Shown one piece after another: positions 24,002-32,556 of a stretch of 46,244 nucleotides of DNA. The stretch lies in assembly GCF_000615445.1 (NCBI RefSeq), contig NZ_BALY01000013.1, positions 1 to 46,244 of the forward strand. Reading direction: 5' to 3'. The translations under genes and the position numbers were made by a program. The notes under the pieces are model-generated. The model was not told where the DNA came from, made no database searches, and saw only the letters and a list, made by a program, of their open reading frames with translations. Origin of the DNA: Lactobacillus hamsteri DSM 5661 = JCM 6256 (lineage in GTDB: Bacteria > Bacillota > Bacilli > Lactobacillales > Lactobacillaceae). How positions within the stretch are numbered: position 1 is the stretch's first letter; every line of letters begins with the position of its first letter.

Positions 24002-25786
24002 ATGAAGACAGCAATTAATGAAATCAGAGGATATTCTGATAAGTTTAAGCAGAACCTGCTGCAATATGTGCTTTTATTATTAAGCTTGGATTTGTTTAAT
24101 CAAATAATTATCATTCCGCTTTTTCGATACGTGACTACATTTGTTTTACAAGCGGGAGCTATTCCATTTGTTTCGTATCAAAATGTTGTAACTATTATTA
24201 CGACAAATACATTGGTTTTTGTCACGTTAATAATTGAACTGATCCTATTATTGATTGTAATTTACGCACAATTTGCATTTTTGCTTTTATCAATTAAAGC
24301 AATTGATAATCAAGATTTTCATTTAGGTGATATTTTTAAGCAAACATGGCAAAGAATTAAAAAGATTAGAGCAGGCTCAGTGTTGCTTCTTACGGCATAC
24401 TTTTTATTAATTATGCCGTTTGCAGACATAGTTTTTAGAACGCCGCTTTTGTCTAAAATTCAAATTCCAGAATTTATTTTGGATTATATGACAAGAAGTC
24501 CTATTTTGCTTGGAATCCTAATTGCTGCATATATCATAATTTTTGTTATGGGAATTCGGCTGATTTTAACTTTGCCGATTATGATTTTTCAAGAGAAAAA
24601 GACTTGGTCCGCAATGAAAGCGAGCTGGCAGGCAACTAAAAACTGGAACTGGTGGAAAATCTTAAGTCGTTTGCTTATTTTAGCAATTATTTCAATGATT
24701 ATTCTTGCCGTTTTCTATATTGCGATTTATTTGTTCCAAATTTTATGGGATTTATTGCCTGGGAAATTTTCTTGGTTTATGGCGATCGTTAACTTATCAT
24801 TGATTCAAATTGGTAGTGAGCTAGTAATGATTTGGGCAATGATTATTGCTTTCTTGATACTTTTTGCACCCTTAAAACTGAAATATGATAAAAATTCCCA
24901 AAAGCATTTCTCGGCAAAGACGATTGTTTTTACTAGCATTTTAGCTTTGCTTTTAACTGCAGGCTCAGTTGCTACAAATATTCTCTATATTAATGGCACT
25001 AATAGTAAAGGACCAGTTACAGTTTCACATCGCGGTGTTAATGACAAAAATGGCGTTCAAAATACAATTCCTGCTTTGAAGAAAACAGCTAAGTTAAAGC
25101 CTGATTATGTAGAAATTGATTTGCATGAAACTAAAGATAAGCAATTCGTTGTTTTGCATGATGAAAGCTTAGAAGAATTAACTGGAGTAAGAAAACTTCC
25201 AAGTCAATTAACTTTAAAAGAGTTAACAAAGCTTACGGCAAAAGAAAATGGTCACGAAGCAAAAATTGCTAGTTTTGATCAATATTTAGCAGCTGCTCAA
25301 AAACTGCATCAAAAATTGTTAATAGAAATTAAGACCACGCCTAAAGACTCTAAAAAGATCTTACAGCGCTTTAATAAAAAATATGGTCAGACGATCATTA
25401 AGAATAAATATCAGGTTCAATCGCTTGATTATCGTGTAATTGAAGGCTTGCATGAAATTAATCCGAAATTATTTGTTCTATACATTCAGCCGTACAATTT
25501 CACTTATCCGCATAGTGTTGCCGATGGTTATTCTATGGAATATTCAACGCTTAATTCAGATTTTATTTGGCAGGCTCATGCCGAAGATCATCCTGTTTAT
25601 GCTTGGACAATTAATGATGAAAAGCTAATGAAGCAAATGTGCTATGACCAAGTTGATGGAATTATTACTGATCGTTTATCAATGGCAAAGAAAGCAATTC
25701 GCGATTTTCAAGACAACAGCAATCATGCTAATAGAATCTTAAATTACATTATGGTGTTGCCCACTCGCAGTGAATTAGAGGTTTAA
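24002..25786 (+). CDS. Membrane-anchored glycerophosphodiester phosphodiesterase
   Basis: 594 residues in two parts. Residues 1-330 hold about seven or eight membrane segments (GDPD membrane domain). Residues 335-575 are the GDPD catalytic barrel: SHRGVNDKNGVQNTIPALKK (catalytic histidine), YVEIDLHETKD (metal-binding Glu and Asp), FVVLHDESLEELTG (second catalytic His), LLIEIK and YAWTINDE. The family hydrolyses glycerophosphodiesters to glycerol-3-phosphate and an alcohol. In Gram-positive bacteria, membrane-bound forms may recycle lipoteichoic acid parts, which is inference here. GGAGAGAG forms the ribosome site. Confidence 0.93.
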   Translation: MKTAINEIRGYSDKFKQNLLQYVLLLLSLDLFNQIIIIPLFRYVTTFVLQAGAIPFVSYQNVVTIITTNTLVFVTLIIELILLLIVIYAQFAFLLLSIKAIDNQDFHLGDIFKQTWQRIKKIRAGSVLLLTAYFLLIMPFADIVFRTPLLSKIQIPEFILDYMTRSPILLGILIAAYIIIFVMGIRLILTLPIMIFQEKKTWSAMKASWQATKNWNWWKILSRLLILAIISMIILAVFYIAIYLFQILWDLLPGKFSWFMAIVNLSLIQIGSELVMIWAMIIAFLILFAPLKLKYDKNSQKHFSAKTIVFTSILALLLTAGSVATNILYINGTNSKGPVTVSHRGVNDKNGVQNTIPALKKTAKLKPDYVEIDLHETKDKQFVVLHDESLEELTGVRKLPSQLTLKELTKLTAKENGHEAKIASFDQYLAAAQKLHQKLLIEIKTTPKDSKKILQRFNKKYGQTIIKNKYQVQSLDYRVIEGLHEINPKLFVLYIQPYNFTYPHSVADGYSMEYSTLNSDFIWQAHAEDHPVYAWTINDEKLMKQMCYDQVDGIITDRLSMAKKAIRDFQDNSNHANRILNYIMVLPTRSELEV

Positions 25787-25865
25787 TTCCAGAAAAACTT
25801 GATCTGAAGCTATATGCATGTTAAACTAAACTAGATTTCGAAAATCTGAAAGGAAGTATAGTACT

Positions 25866-26006
25866 ATGCGTAAAGGTGAAAATTACAACACTGGTTGTGA
25901 ACCAAACCAAAGACCTAAGAACAAGAGAAACGCAAAGAAGCGTGTTGCTCACGTAGCAGCAGTTGTTGCTTTCTTGAACAAGGCCGCAGAAGACGAAAAC
26001 AAGTAG
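25866..26006 (+). CDS. Small basic protein, 46 residues
   Basis: A short gene behind GAAAGGAAG. The protein starts MRKGENYNTGCEPNQRPKNK, continues with a strongly basic stretch RNAKKR, then an Ala/Val-rich helix and an acidic end EDENK. It has a clear ribosome site, a good stop, and its own terminator 24 bases on, in a gap of 350 bases that otherwise holds nothing. The clustered positive charge suggests binding to nucleic acid or membrane surfaces, but I do not recognise a family. Confidence 0.7.
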   Translation: MRKGENYNTGCEPNQRPKNKRNAKKRVAHVAAVVAFLNKAAEDENK

Positions 26007-26029
26007 TCTCTGTTTAAATAATAAAATGA

Positions 26030-26061
26030 AAAGCTAAGGCATACATTGCCTTAGCTTTTTT
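26030..26061 (+). terminator. Terminator after the 46-residue gene
   Basis: AAGCTAAGGC pairs with GCCTTAGCTT around ATACATT, followed by a T run. Confidence 0.92.
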
Positions 26062-26066
26062 GTATC

Positions 26067-26095
26067 TTGCATTCCTGTTATTTCTTTGGTAACAT
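26067..26095 (+). promoter_or_regulatory. Sigma-A promoter of the HD-domain gene
   Basis: TTGCAT and TAACAT at 17-base spacing; the ribosome site AAGGAGG follows about 30 bases on. Confidence 0.6.
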
Positions 26096-26136
26096 AGTAA
26101 AAATTTTTAAACTTTTTTCACTAAGGAGGACTAATT

Positions 26137-26778
26137 ATGGGATTAAATGCTTATATTCAAGGTTTTAATAGTTTGGAGTCAATTGATCGTGCACCAGGTT
26201 ATTTCAAGTATCATCATCACTCTGTGGCGGATCACTGCTTCAGAACAGCTGAACTTGCTCAAATGATGGGAGATATTGAAGAAGTTAAGGGTAAGAAGAA
26301 AGTTAATTGGAAAGCCCTCTATGAAAAGAGTTTAAATCACGACTATACTGAACGTTTTATTGGCGATATTAAAACTCCTGTTAAATATGCCACACCACAA
26401 CTTCGCAAGATGATAGGTGATGTTGAAGAAACAATGACGCATAAGTTTATTAAGGATGAAATTCCTGAAGAATTCCAAGAAATTTATAAAAAGCGTTTAT
26501 CTGAAGCAAAAGATGATACGTTGGAAGGCAAGATTCTTTCAATTTGTGATAAGCTGGATTTACTTTATGAAGCGTATGGCGAAATTGAATTGGGAAATCC
26601 TAATCCGGTATATATGCAAATGTTTAAAGAAAGCCTTGAAACCATTAAAAAGTTTGATGATTTGGTTTGTGTGCAATACTTTATCAAACATATTTTGCCT
26701 GATTTATTTAAGGGAGATTTCGCCGGTAAGGATAAGATGCAAAGAATTGCTTTTAGCATCTTGTTAATGGGGGAATAA
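26137..26778 (+). CDS. HD-domain hydrolase (YfbR-like)
   Basis: 213 residues, starting behind AAGGAGG. The HD metal site can be followed: HHHSVADHCFRTAELAQ (first His), LNHDYTERFIGDI (His-Asp pair), and the later Asp in ICDKLDLLYEAYGE. This is the arrangement of YfbR-type 5'-deoxynucleotidases, which remove phosphate from deoxynucleoside monophosphates, so a nucleotide-pool role is likely. The 3-base gap to the downstream HNH gene indicates an operon. Confidence 0.85.
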   Translation: MGLNAYIQGFNSLESIDRAPGYFKYHHHSVADHCFRTAELAQMMGDIEEVKGKKKVNWKALYEKSLNHDYTERFIGDIKTPVKYATPQLRKMIGDVEETMTHKFIKDEIPEEFQEIYKKRLSEAKDDTLEGKILSICDKLDLLYEAYGEIELGNPNPVYMQMFKESLETIKKFDDLVCVQYFIKHILPDLFKGDFAGKDKMQRIAFSILLMGE

Positions 26779-26781
26779 AAC

Positions 26782-27699
26782 GTGAAATTTCAATGCAGTT
26801 CGTGCGGATTACGTATGGACTCACTTCATTTTAAACAACCAGGATTAATGAATCCGAAACTCACCAGCATTTGTGACATTTGTCTTCAACGCGGAGAAAT
26901 AGCGGAAGATTATGCAAATAATGCAGTGGCGACTTTTGCCGAGGCTTTGCTTTATAATTTTGTCGGTAAAGATGGCGATGATGAAGAAAAGGACTTTTTC
27001 GTCAAAACTAAACAAGATCGTAAACATTACGAAGCCTTTTTACAAGATTACGATGGCAATGAATTAGCTGAACAACAGCTCGATCGTAAAGATTTCAATG
27101 CAGCCATTATTAAAAGTGAAAATGGTGAAATTGACTATGTTCCAGATCAAGGTCGAGATTTTCAATATAATTTGGAACAGCTTGGCTTAAAAGTCGACTT
27201 TCAGTTAAATGAAGTAGACTATATTAATCGTGAAAGAATTAGAGCGAAGTATCATTATCGCTGTCAGTATTGCGGTAGACGTGGTCATAGCGTTGATCAT
27301 AAGGATCCCGTGTCGCTTTCTCATAATAATAGTTTAGATAATTTAATTTTGTCTTGTTCAGAATGCAATCGAATTAAGTCTAATATGCCATTTAAACTTT
27401 TTAAAAAGCTAAATGACCATATTTCTGACATCAATAAAAAACTAGTTAAATATGAAAATGCGTTAGGAACTTTACAAGGCGAGTTTGAAAGGCATCGGCG
27501 TGAGCTGGCTGTTAAAATGCATTTAAAAGGCGTAGTTAATGATCCTGAATTAAATGCCATTAGAAAGCAGAATAAGAAGCTTCAGGACGCGATTGATAGC
27601 TTGCAAAGCGATTATGACTCTTTGAGAAAAATGCGTGAGAGCTACTTTAATACTGGCTGGAAGATTGCTGAAGAAAATCAAAAACAAGATATTATTTAA
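26782..27699 (+). CDS. HNH endonuclease domain protein with N-terminal zinc finger and coiled coil
   Basis: 305 residues, GTG start behind ATGGGGGAATA, 3 bases after the HD gene. Parts in order: N-terminal zinc ribbon with Cys5, Cys8, Cys31, Cys34; a central region without known domain (about 45-150); an HNH nuclease near 155-205 with CQYCGRRGHSVDHKDPVSL and LILSCSECNRIKSNMP (two CXXC pairs and the catalytic DH); and a C-terminal coiled coil about 210-295. HNH proteins cut or nick DNA. No toxin, methylase or phage gene is nearby, so restriction or mobile-element function is not supported. Pairing with an HD phosphohydrolase may point to DNA or nucleotide metabolism. Confidence 0.85.
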   Translation: MKFQCSSCGLRMDSLHFKQPGLMNPKLTSICDICLQRGEIAEDYANNAVATFAEALLYNFVGKDGDDEEKDFFVKTKQDRKHYEAFLQDYDGNELAEQQLDRKDFNAAIIKSENGEIDYVPDQGRDFQYNLEQLGLKVDFQLNEVDYINRERIRAKYHYRCQYCGRRGHSVDHKDPVSLSHNNSLDNLILSCSECNRIKSNMPFKLFKKLNDHISDINKKLVKYENALGTLQGEFERHRRELAVKMHLKGVVNDPELNAIRKQNKKLQDAIDSLQSDYDSLRKMRESYFNTGWKIAEENQKQDII

Positions 27700-27702
27700 C
27701 GA

Positions 27703-27733
27703 AAAAACCTCGAGAAAATTCTCGAGGCTTTTT
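27703..27733. terminator. Bidirectional terminator between HNH gene and DUF805 gene
   Basis: CCTCGAGA pairs with TCTCGAGG, with A run before and T run after, between convergent genes. Confidence 0.9.
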
Positions 27734-27747
27734 CATTTGGAAAATTA

Positions 27748-28698
27748 TTATCTAATGCGATCCTTTGGTTTAAACAAATATCTATTCCATTTAACATCTT
27801 TCTTTACAGTTGGATGGAAGAGGAAAAATGCTAAAAGCAAATCTCCCACATATGGTACAAGGCTTATCCAGTACCACCAACCAATGAAGTTGGCATCGTG
27901 CAGACGACGAACAGTGTGCCCAAGTTGAGCTAAGAACAACCAAACTAATGCGGCAATGAAGATGATTCCTAAGATGATTAGGAATGGGAAAAGTCCGTGT
28001 AATTCTTCATTAGGTGATGGAATAAGAAATAAAATAAAACCAAAGATATAAAGGAAAATTACAAGAATCACGGAAGCGACAGAATTAATTGCTGTGCCAA
28101 CCCAAAATGAAGTTCTTGTTGATCTTGCGTCCCATTTGAAGCAATCAAAGAAGTGCTCTTTCAAAATTTGACTAATTGTTGGTACAGGAGTGTCATCAAG
28201 ATCGTTTTCTTCTTCATATGGTTGATTATAATAAGCAGAAGATGAATTTTGATCGACAGTAAATAAATATTGATTCCATTTTACCGGACGTTGAAGGGAT
28301 GGCTGCAAGCTTAAATAGAACAAGAAGAATTGTCCTGTTGGAACAAGGCAAAGCCAATACCAATAACCACTATAATTTACGTCATGAAGACGACGAATAG
28401 CTTGTCCTAAATTAGCTAAAAATAACCAGATCAGAATCACGCCGACAATTACACCGTCGATCCATTTTAGGCCCAAATTGATATTGCTATTAAAAGCATA
28501 GCTTAAAATGATCATGCATAAAATTGATAAAATGGCGTTAATTAAAACGCTCCACCAATATGACTTACGAGTTGTGCGAGCATTCCAAGTGAAGGGATGC
28601 AAATATACTTCGCTTAAAATTTGACTAAAGCTTTCTTTAGGTGGCATAGTCAAATTTTCGTCATATGGCTTAATGAAATAATAATCTCTGTTAGTCAT
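27748..28698 (-). CDS. Tandem DUF805 membrane protein
   Basis: 316 residues made of two DUF805 units. Unit 1 (about 30-155) has FTWNARTTRKSYWW and RRLHDVNYSGYWYWLCLVP; unit 2 (about 180-310) has FKWDARSTRTSFWVG and RRLHDANFIGWWYWISLVP. Each unit has about four hydrophobic segments and ends with a WNQYLF or WNRYLF motif. Most DUF805 proteins have one unit, so this is an internal duplication. Function is unknown. The ribosome site is GGAGG. Confidence 0.9.
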   Translation of the reverse strand: MTNRDYYFIKPYDENLTMPPKESFSQILSEVYLHPFTWNARTTRKSYWWSVLINAILSILCMIILSYAFNSNINLGLKWIDGVIVGVILIWLFLANLGQAIRRLHDVNYSGYWYWLCLVPTGQFFLFYLSLQPSLQRPVKWNQYLFTVDQNSSSAYYNQPYEEENDLDDTPVPTISQILKEHFFDCFKWDARSTRTSFWVGTAINSVASVILVIFLYIFGFILFLIPSPNEELHGLFPFLIILGIIFIAALVWLFLAQLGHTVRRLHDANFIGWWYWISLVPYVGDLLLAFFLFHPTVKKDVKWNRYLFKPKDRIR

Positions 28699-28749
28699 AT
28701 TTTTCCTCCAAGAAATAAAACTTTGCTAATAGTTTAATATAATTTTAAC

Positions 28750-28780
28750 AAAAAAGACAGAGGCGCATTACCTCTGTCTT
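28750..28780 (-). terminator. Terminator of the lysine-riboswitch-linked ABC operon
   Basis: On the minus strand AAGACAGAGG pairs with CCTCTGTCTT with a T run following, about 20 bases after the ATPase stop codon. Confidence 0.9.
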
Positions 28781-28799
28781 AGATATTATTTATTCTATT

Positions 28800-29555
28800 T
28801 TAGAAATCCATCTTTCTGAAGTTACGCAAGAATTTTTGTGTCTTTTCATTTTGAGGATTATCGAATAATTGATCAGGATGACCTTGTTCGGTTACAACAC
28901 CATCGCTGACGAATAAAACATTGTCAGAAATTTGTTTAGCAAAGCCCATTTCGTGAGTAACGATCACCATTGTTAAACCAGTAGTGGCAAGTTTTTGCAT
29001 AACGTCCAAAACTTCACCAACCATTTCTGGGTCCAAAGCACTTGTTGGTTCGTCGAACAAAAGAACTTCAGGATCCATTGAAATAGCACGAGCAATAGCT
29101 ACACGTTGTTGTTGACCACCGGATAATTGACTTGGCTTGGCGTTAATAAAAGGATCCATGCCAACTTTCTTCAAGTTTTCTAAAGCGATTTTCTTAGCTT
29201 CATCTTTTGAACGCTTTAAAACTAATTGTTGGCCAATCATGCAGTTTTGAAGTACATTTTTATTTTCGAATAAGTCAAATTGTTGGAAAACCATGCCAAC
29301 TTTAGATCTGAACTTATTACGGTCATAGCCTGGAGATAAAATGTTTTCACCATGGAAATCAATTTCACCGCCGGTAGGTTCTTCAAGCAAATTAATGCAA
29401 CGAAGAGTAGTAGACTTACCACCACCGGAAGGTCCGATGATTGTTACGATTTCACCTTTGTTGATGTCAAAAGAAATGTCACGCAAAACTTTGTGATCAC
29501 CAAAGGACTTTTGCATATGCTTTAAGCTTAAAATTATTTCATTACTTTCAGTCAT
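28800..29555 (-). CDS. Amino-acid ABC transporter ATP-binding protein
   Basis: 251 residues, polar amino-acid ABC ATPase. Walker [11 protein letters not shown] loop [13 protein letters not shown], signature [14 protein letters not shown], Walker [18 protein letters not shown], and switch histidine VTHEMGFA are intact. It works with the substrate-binding/permease fusion encoded just upstream; the two genes touch (stop/start overlap at 29555). The lysine-riboswitch-like leader ahead of the operon suggests lysine as the substrate. Confidence 0.93.
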   Translation of the reverse strand: MTESNEIILSLKHMQKSFGDHKVLRDISFDINKGEIVTIIGPSGGGKSTTLRCINLLEEPTGGEIDFHGENILSPGYDRNKFRSKVGMVFQQFDLFENKNVLQNCMIGQQLVLKRSKDEAKKIALENLKKVGMDPFINAKPSQLSGGQQQRVAIARAISMDPEVLLFDEPTSALDPEMVGEVLDVMQKLATTGLTMVIVTHEMGFAKQISDNVLFVSDGVVTEQGHPDQLFDNPQNEKTQKFLRNFRKMDF

Positions 29556-31167
29556 TAGTTGTTAGCCTCCGCATCCTTAGGTGTACCAACTTGAACTTGG
29601 TTGGCCATCAAATTGTAGTTCTTATTGCCTTCGAGTCTTCTTTCAATAAAGTTGAAAATACGAGTAATAGTAAAGGTCAATACTAAGTAAATTACAGAAA
29701 TTGATAAGTAGGTTGGGAAGAATTGGAATGTTTGACTCGCAATAGTTGTACCAACGAAGAACAATTCTGAAACGGAAATGATACTCAATACTGAGGTATC
29801 CTTGATGTTTACGATAAATTCATTAGTAATGGATGGCAAGCAGTTCTTAATAGCTTGTGGCAAGATAATGTGCCACATTCTTTGGTTGTGAGACATACCA
29901 AGTGCACTGGCAGCTTCAAATTGACCTTCTGGAGTTGAGATAATACCACCACGAATAACTTCGGCAAGGTAAGCTCCAGTGTTGATGGAAACGATAATCA
30001 AAGCTGCAACAGTTCTGTTCAAGTTTAAATGCCAGAATTGAGCAATACCATAGTAGATAACGGCAGCTTGAACCATCATTGGCGTACCACGGAAGATTTC
30101 AACGTAGACTGACAATAACCATTTGATAACATTAAGAGCCCAACGCTTGCCACGAGTTGTTGGAGTAGGAATTGTACGAACGATGCCTACTAAAAGTCCG
30201 ATAAAGAAACCAATGATAGTACCGACTAAGGCTAAAAGAAGAGTCATGCCGATACCGCTAAGAATCATGTTGCCGTATTGCTTCCAAGTAGAAACAAGCC
30301 AATTTTCTTTCTTAGCACTGTTGCCAGCCTTAGGTTGTTCCTTAATAGCTGTGGCCATCATTTGGTCACGTTTCTTAGTAGAAATGGTTCTTAAAGCAGC
30401 ATTAACGTCATTTAAAAGTTAGTGTTGCCTTTCTTAACACCAATACTGGTTATTGAATCATCGTGATCAACGTGGAAGCCAGCCATCTTGTTTAAGTTAA
30501 CAGCAATAATATTAGGGTTAACGTTGTGGTAGCTTTGGAATTCAATGTCTTCAGCAACATATCCATCAATAGTGCCTGATGACAAACTTTGACGCATAGC
30601 TGAAAAATCACGCATGGCAGGTTCTCTGTGTGAACCCTTTAATTGCTTAATTAAACCATAATGCAAAGTACCTTGTTGAGCAGTTAATTTAGCACCCTTA
30701 AAGTCAGTCAACTTCTTAGCATTTGAGTACTTGCTTGCTTTATTCGTAATTACAACAAAAGTACTCTTTCTGTATGGTTCTGAAAAGTTAATGGCTCTGC
30801 GTCTTTCAGGAGTTGGACTCATACCTGCAATGATTAAGTCGATTTTTCCTGAAGTTAAAGCAGGAAGAAGACCGTCCCATTCAGTCTTTTCTACAACGAC
30901 CTTACGATGAAGTTTCTTACCAATAATTTTGGCAATTTGAACATCATAACCATTAGCATATGAATGCGAGCCACTGATAGGAACAGCACCATTAGCATCA
31001 TTGGTTTGAGTCCAGTTGTATGGAGGGTAGTTAGCTTCCATACCGATTTTTAATACATTAGAATCTTTTTTAGCAGCTTCAGTTGAATGGCTGTTAAAAC
31101 TAAATCCAACAAATATGCTTAGGAGCACTGTCAATAAGGCAATGATCCAACGAAATCTTGACTTCAA
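29555..31167 (-). pseudogene. Fused substrate-binding protein/permease of amino-acid ABC transporter, frameshifted
   Basis: The start is a TTG at 31167 behind a strong GGAGG, eight bases away. Part 1 is a signal-anchor and type-3 substrate-binding domain (SNVLKIGMEANYPPYNW, IIAGMSPTPERRRAINFSEP). The frame stops at 30412, where NTNF replaces an expected NTKLLNDVNAALRTISTK that continues in the other frame: one A is missing near 30418. Part 2 is the permease domain with about five membrane segments and the EAA loop AASALGMSHNQRMWHIILPQ. There is no ribosome site before part 2, which supports one fused gene of about 537 residues, as in the intact paralogue at 44013. As read, no membrane pore would be made unless the indel is an error. 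Confidence 0.88.
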
Positions 31168-31216
31168 TGAAAAAACCTCCAAATGTTTTCTACTAAAGCC
31201 AATACAATAAAAGCGT

Positions 31217-31252
31217 AAATAAAAACCTCACTTGCCAAAGCAAGCGAGGTTA
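31217..31252 (-). terminator. Riboswitch expression-platform terminator
   Basis: On the minus strand ACCTCGCTTGC pairs with GCAAGTGAGGT around TTTG, followed by a run of Ts, about 50 bases before the TTG start. It is the likely attenuator controlled by the lysine-type aptamer just upstream. Confidence 0.8.
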
Positions 31253-31280
31253 TAAAATCATCAGTAATTAAACCAAATCT

Positions 31281-31447
31281 TATAGCGCTCCCTGGGGACG
31301 AACCAGGACAGTCTACAGAATATTGTTCTGTAGCCCAACAAGCTGTTTTCACGAAAAAGCAGTTTGTTTCGGCGATAAACCTAAAATTAATGATCTTAGC
31401 TTTCGTGAACTCACATTAACTTTGTGATTACCGCAACCTCTATTGCA
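31281..31447 (-). promoter_or_regulatory. Lysine riboswitch (L-box)-like leader
   Basis: Read on the minus strand, the leader has the pieces of the lysine aptamer in order: ATAGAGGTTGCG at the 5' side, an internal stem with AATCACAAAGTTAATGTGAG, ATCGCCGAAACAAACTGC, TTGTTGGGCTACAGAACA, TCTGTAGACTGTCC, and the closing GGGAGCGCTAT that pairs back with ATAG. The terminator follows at 31217-31252. The aptamer class is judged by eye from consensus pieces and is not computed. High lysine would be expected to favour termination and shut off the ABC transporter. Confidence 0.8.
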
Positions 31448-31470
31448 TTGGGATATTTATTTAACTGTTG

Positions 31471-31498
31471 AAAAGATTAAATGATTTTTAATCTTTTG
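31471..31498 (-). terminator. Weak terminator after mpg
   Basis: AAAAGATTAA pairs with TTAATCTTTT around seven bases; all-AT except one G-C pair per arm, so it is weak. It sits between the mpg stop and the lysine leader. Confidence 0.45.
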
Positions 31499-31515
31499 TC
31501 AATAAGCTTCAGCTA

Positions 31516-32154
31516 TTAAAACGTTTTCCAGCCGTTATTTTTGTCATAGGAACGTTTTTTCATGTCAGAAACATATGGATTGCCAGCAACATAATAACGT
31601 AAAGGCTTGTTTGCCCAAATTGGATCAGATTGATTAATTCCAACTCTAGGAGCAGCAATTATTTCCTGGGCAATTTTTTTATGATTATCATTTAGATCAA
31701 TTGTGAAAGGTGAATCAGAAAGGAAATGAAGATCCCAATGACGACTGTGAATACCAAAGGCTTGCATCATTTTAGCAGGACCGTTTGTTAGTAAAACACC
31801 GTCTTTACCGTTGCGATTCTTCTTCATTGTTTCTAAACCCCAAACTGGTTCGATTGCCCGAACCAAAACTCCCTGCGGTTCATTTTCTTCTTGGCAGGAA
31901 ACATCAAAGAAGAAGTATTGGCGTTGTGAATAAATATATATTGTTCCGCCAGCACGGTACAAGCCTTCATTAGCTTGACTGCGACGTCCGTTATATGAAT
32001 GAGCGGCGCGATCGTCTTTGCCCATATAAGCTTCAGCTTCGACAATATATCCGCCAAGTTTTTCGCCTTTATAAGTATAGGTTAAAGGGCGGCCAATTAA
32101 ATCCTTAGTTATTTCGTCTGTTGAATGATTAGTAAAATAAGTTGAATAATCCAT
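31516..32154 (-). CDS. 3-methyladenine DNA glycosylase (AAG/Mpg family)
   Basis: 212 residues, complete for the AAG family. GGYIVEAEAYMGKDDRAAHSYNGRR carries the catalytic glutamate and the DNA-binding turn, GTIYIYSQRQYFFFDV is the conserved core, and NGPAKMMQAFGI a family block. It removes alkylated purines such as 3-methyladenine from DNA. It lies divergently from a DUF488 gene, 42 bases apart. A second repair gene, ogt, lies about 1.2 kb away on the same strand but in a separate transcript. Confidence 0.93.
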   Translation of the reverse strand: MDYSTYFTNHSTDEITKDLIGRPLTYTYKGEKLGGYIVEAEAYMGKDDRAAHSYNGRRSQANEGLYRAGGTIYIYSQRQYFFFDVSCQEENEPQGVLVRAIEPVWGLETMKKNRNGKDGVLLTNGPAKMMQAFGIHSRHWDLHFLSDSPFTIDLNDNHKKIAQEIIAAPRVGINQSDPIWANKPLRYYVAGNPYVSDMKKRSYDKNNGWKTF

Positions 32155-32196
32155 ATTTTCCTTTCTGTATTACACTTAAGAAAAAGGGGGATACAA

Positions 32197-32556
32197 ATGT
32201 CAGAAATTAAATTAGTTAGAATTTATGAACATGAACAGCCAGAGGGTTATCGAATTCTTGTTGATCGCTTATGGCCACGCGGTATGAGTAAAGTAAATGC
32301 TAAACTTGATGAGTGGGATAAGCAAATTGGTCCTAGCAACGATCTTCGCAAATGGTTTAATCATGATGATGAAAAATTTCCAGAATTTGAAAAGAAATAC
32401 ATTGCGGAACTTGATCAAAATGATTTTACACCCGAGTTCATTAAAACAGTAAAAAATGCTTTAAGCAAAAGTGATGTTTTATTTTTATACGGAGCTAAAA
32501 ATAAAGAGCACAACCAAGCAGTCGTGCTCAAAAATTATGTTGAAAATAAATTATAA
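32197..32556 (+). CDS. DUF488 family protein
   Basis: 119 residues, behind AAAGGGGG. VRIYEHEQPEGYRILVDRLWPRG, LDEWDKQIGPSNDLRKWFNHD and the C-terminal LLYGAKNKEHNQAVVLK are the standard YeaO/DUF488 blocks. Function is unknown. Its last 6 bases overlap the end of the convergent TerC gene. Confidence 0.9.
   Translation: MSEIKLVRIYEHEQPEGYRILVDRLWPRGMSKVNAKLDEWDKQIGPSNDLRKWFNHDDEKFPEFEKKYIAELDQNDFTPEFIKTVKNALSKSDVLFLYGAKNKEHNQAVVLKNYVENKL

Noticed and set aside
23959-25833. TAAACTAAACT found upstream of both the GDPD gene (near 23959) and the 46-residue gene (near 25823)
   Set aside because: Only two copies, AT-rich, no symmetry; may simply be -10-like sequence.
26782-27699. HNH protein as a homing endonuclease or restriction enzyme
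   Set aside because: No intron or intein host gene, methylase or specificity gene is adjacent.
31164-31352. A 62-residue reading frame on the minus strand
   Set aside because: It lies across the riboswitch-like leader and its terminator hairpin; its composition follows the RNA structure and it has no ribosome site of its own.
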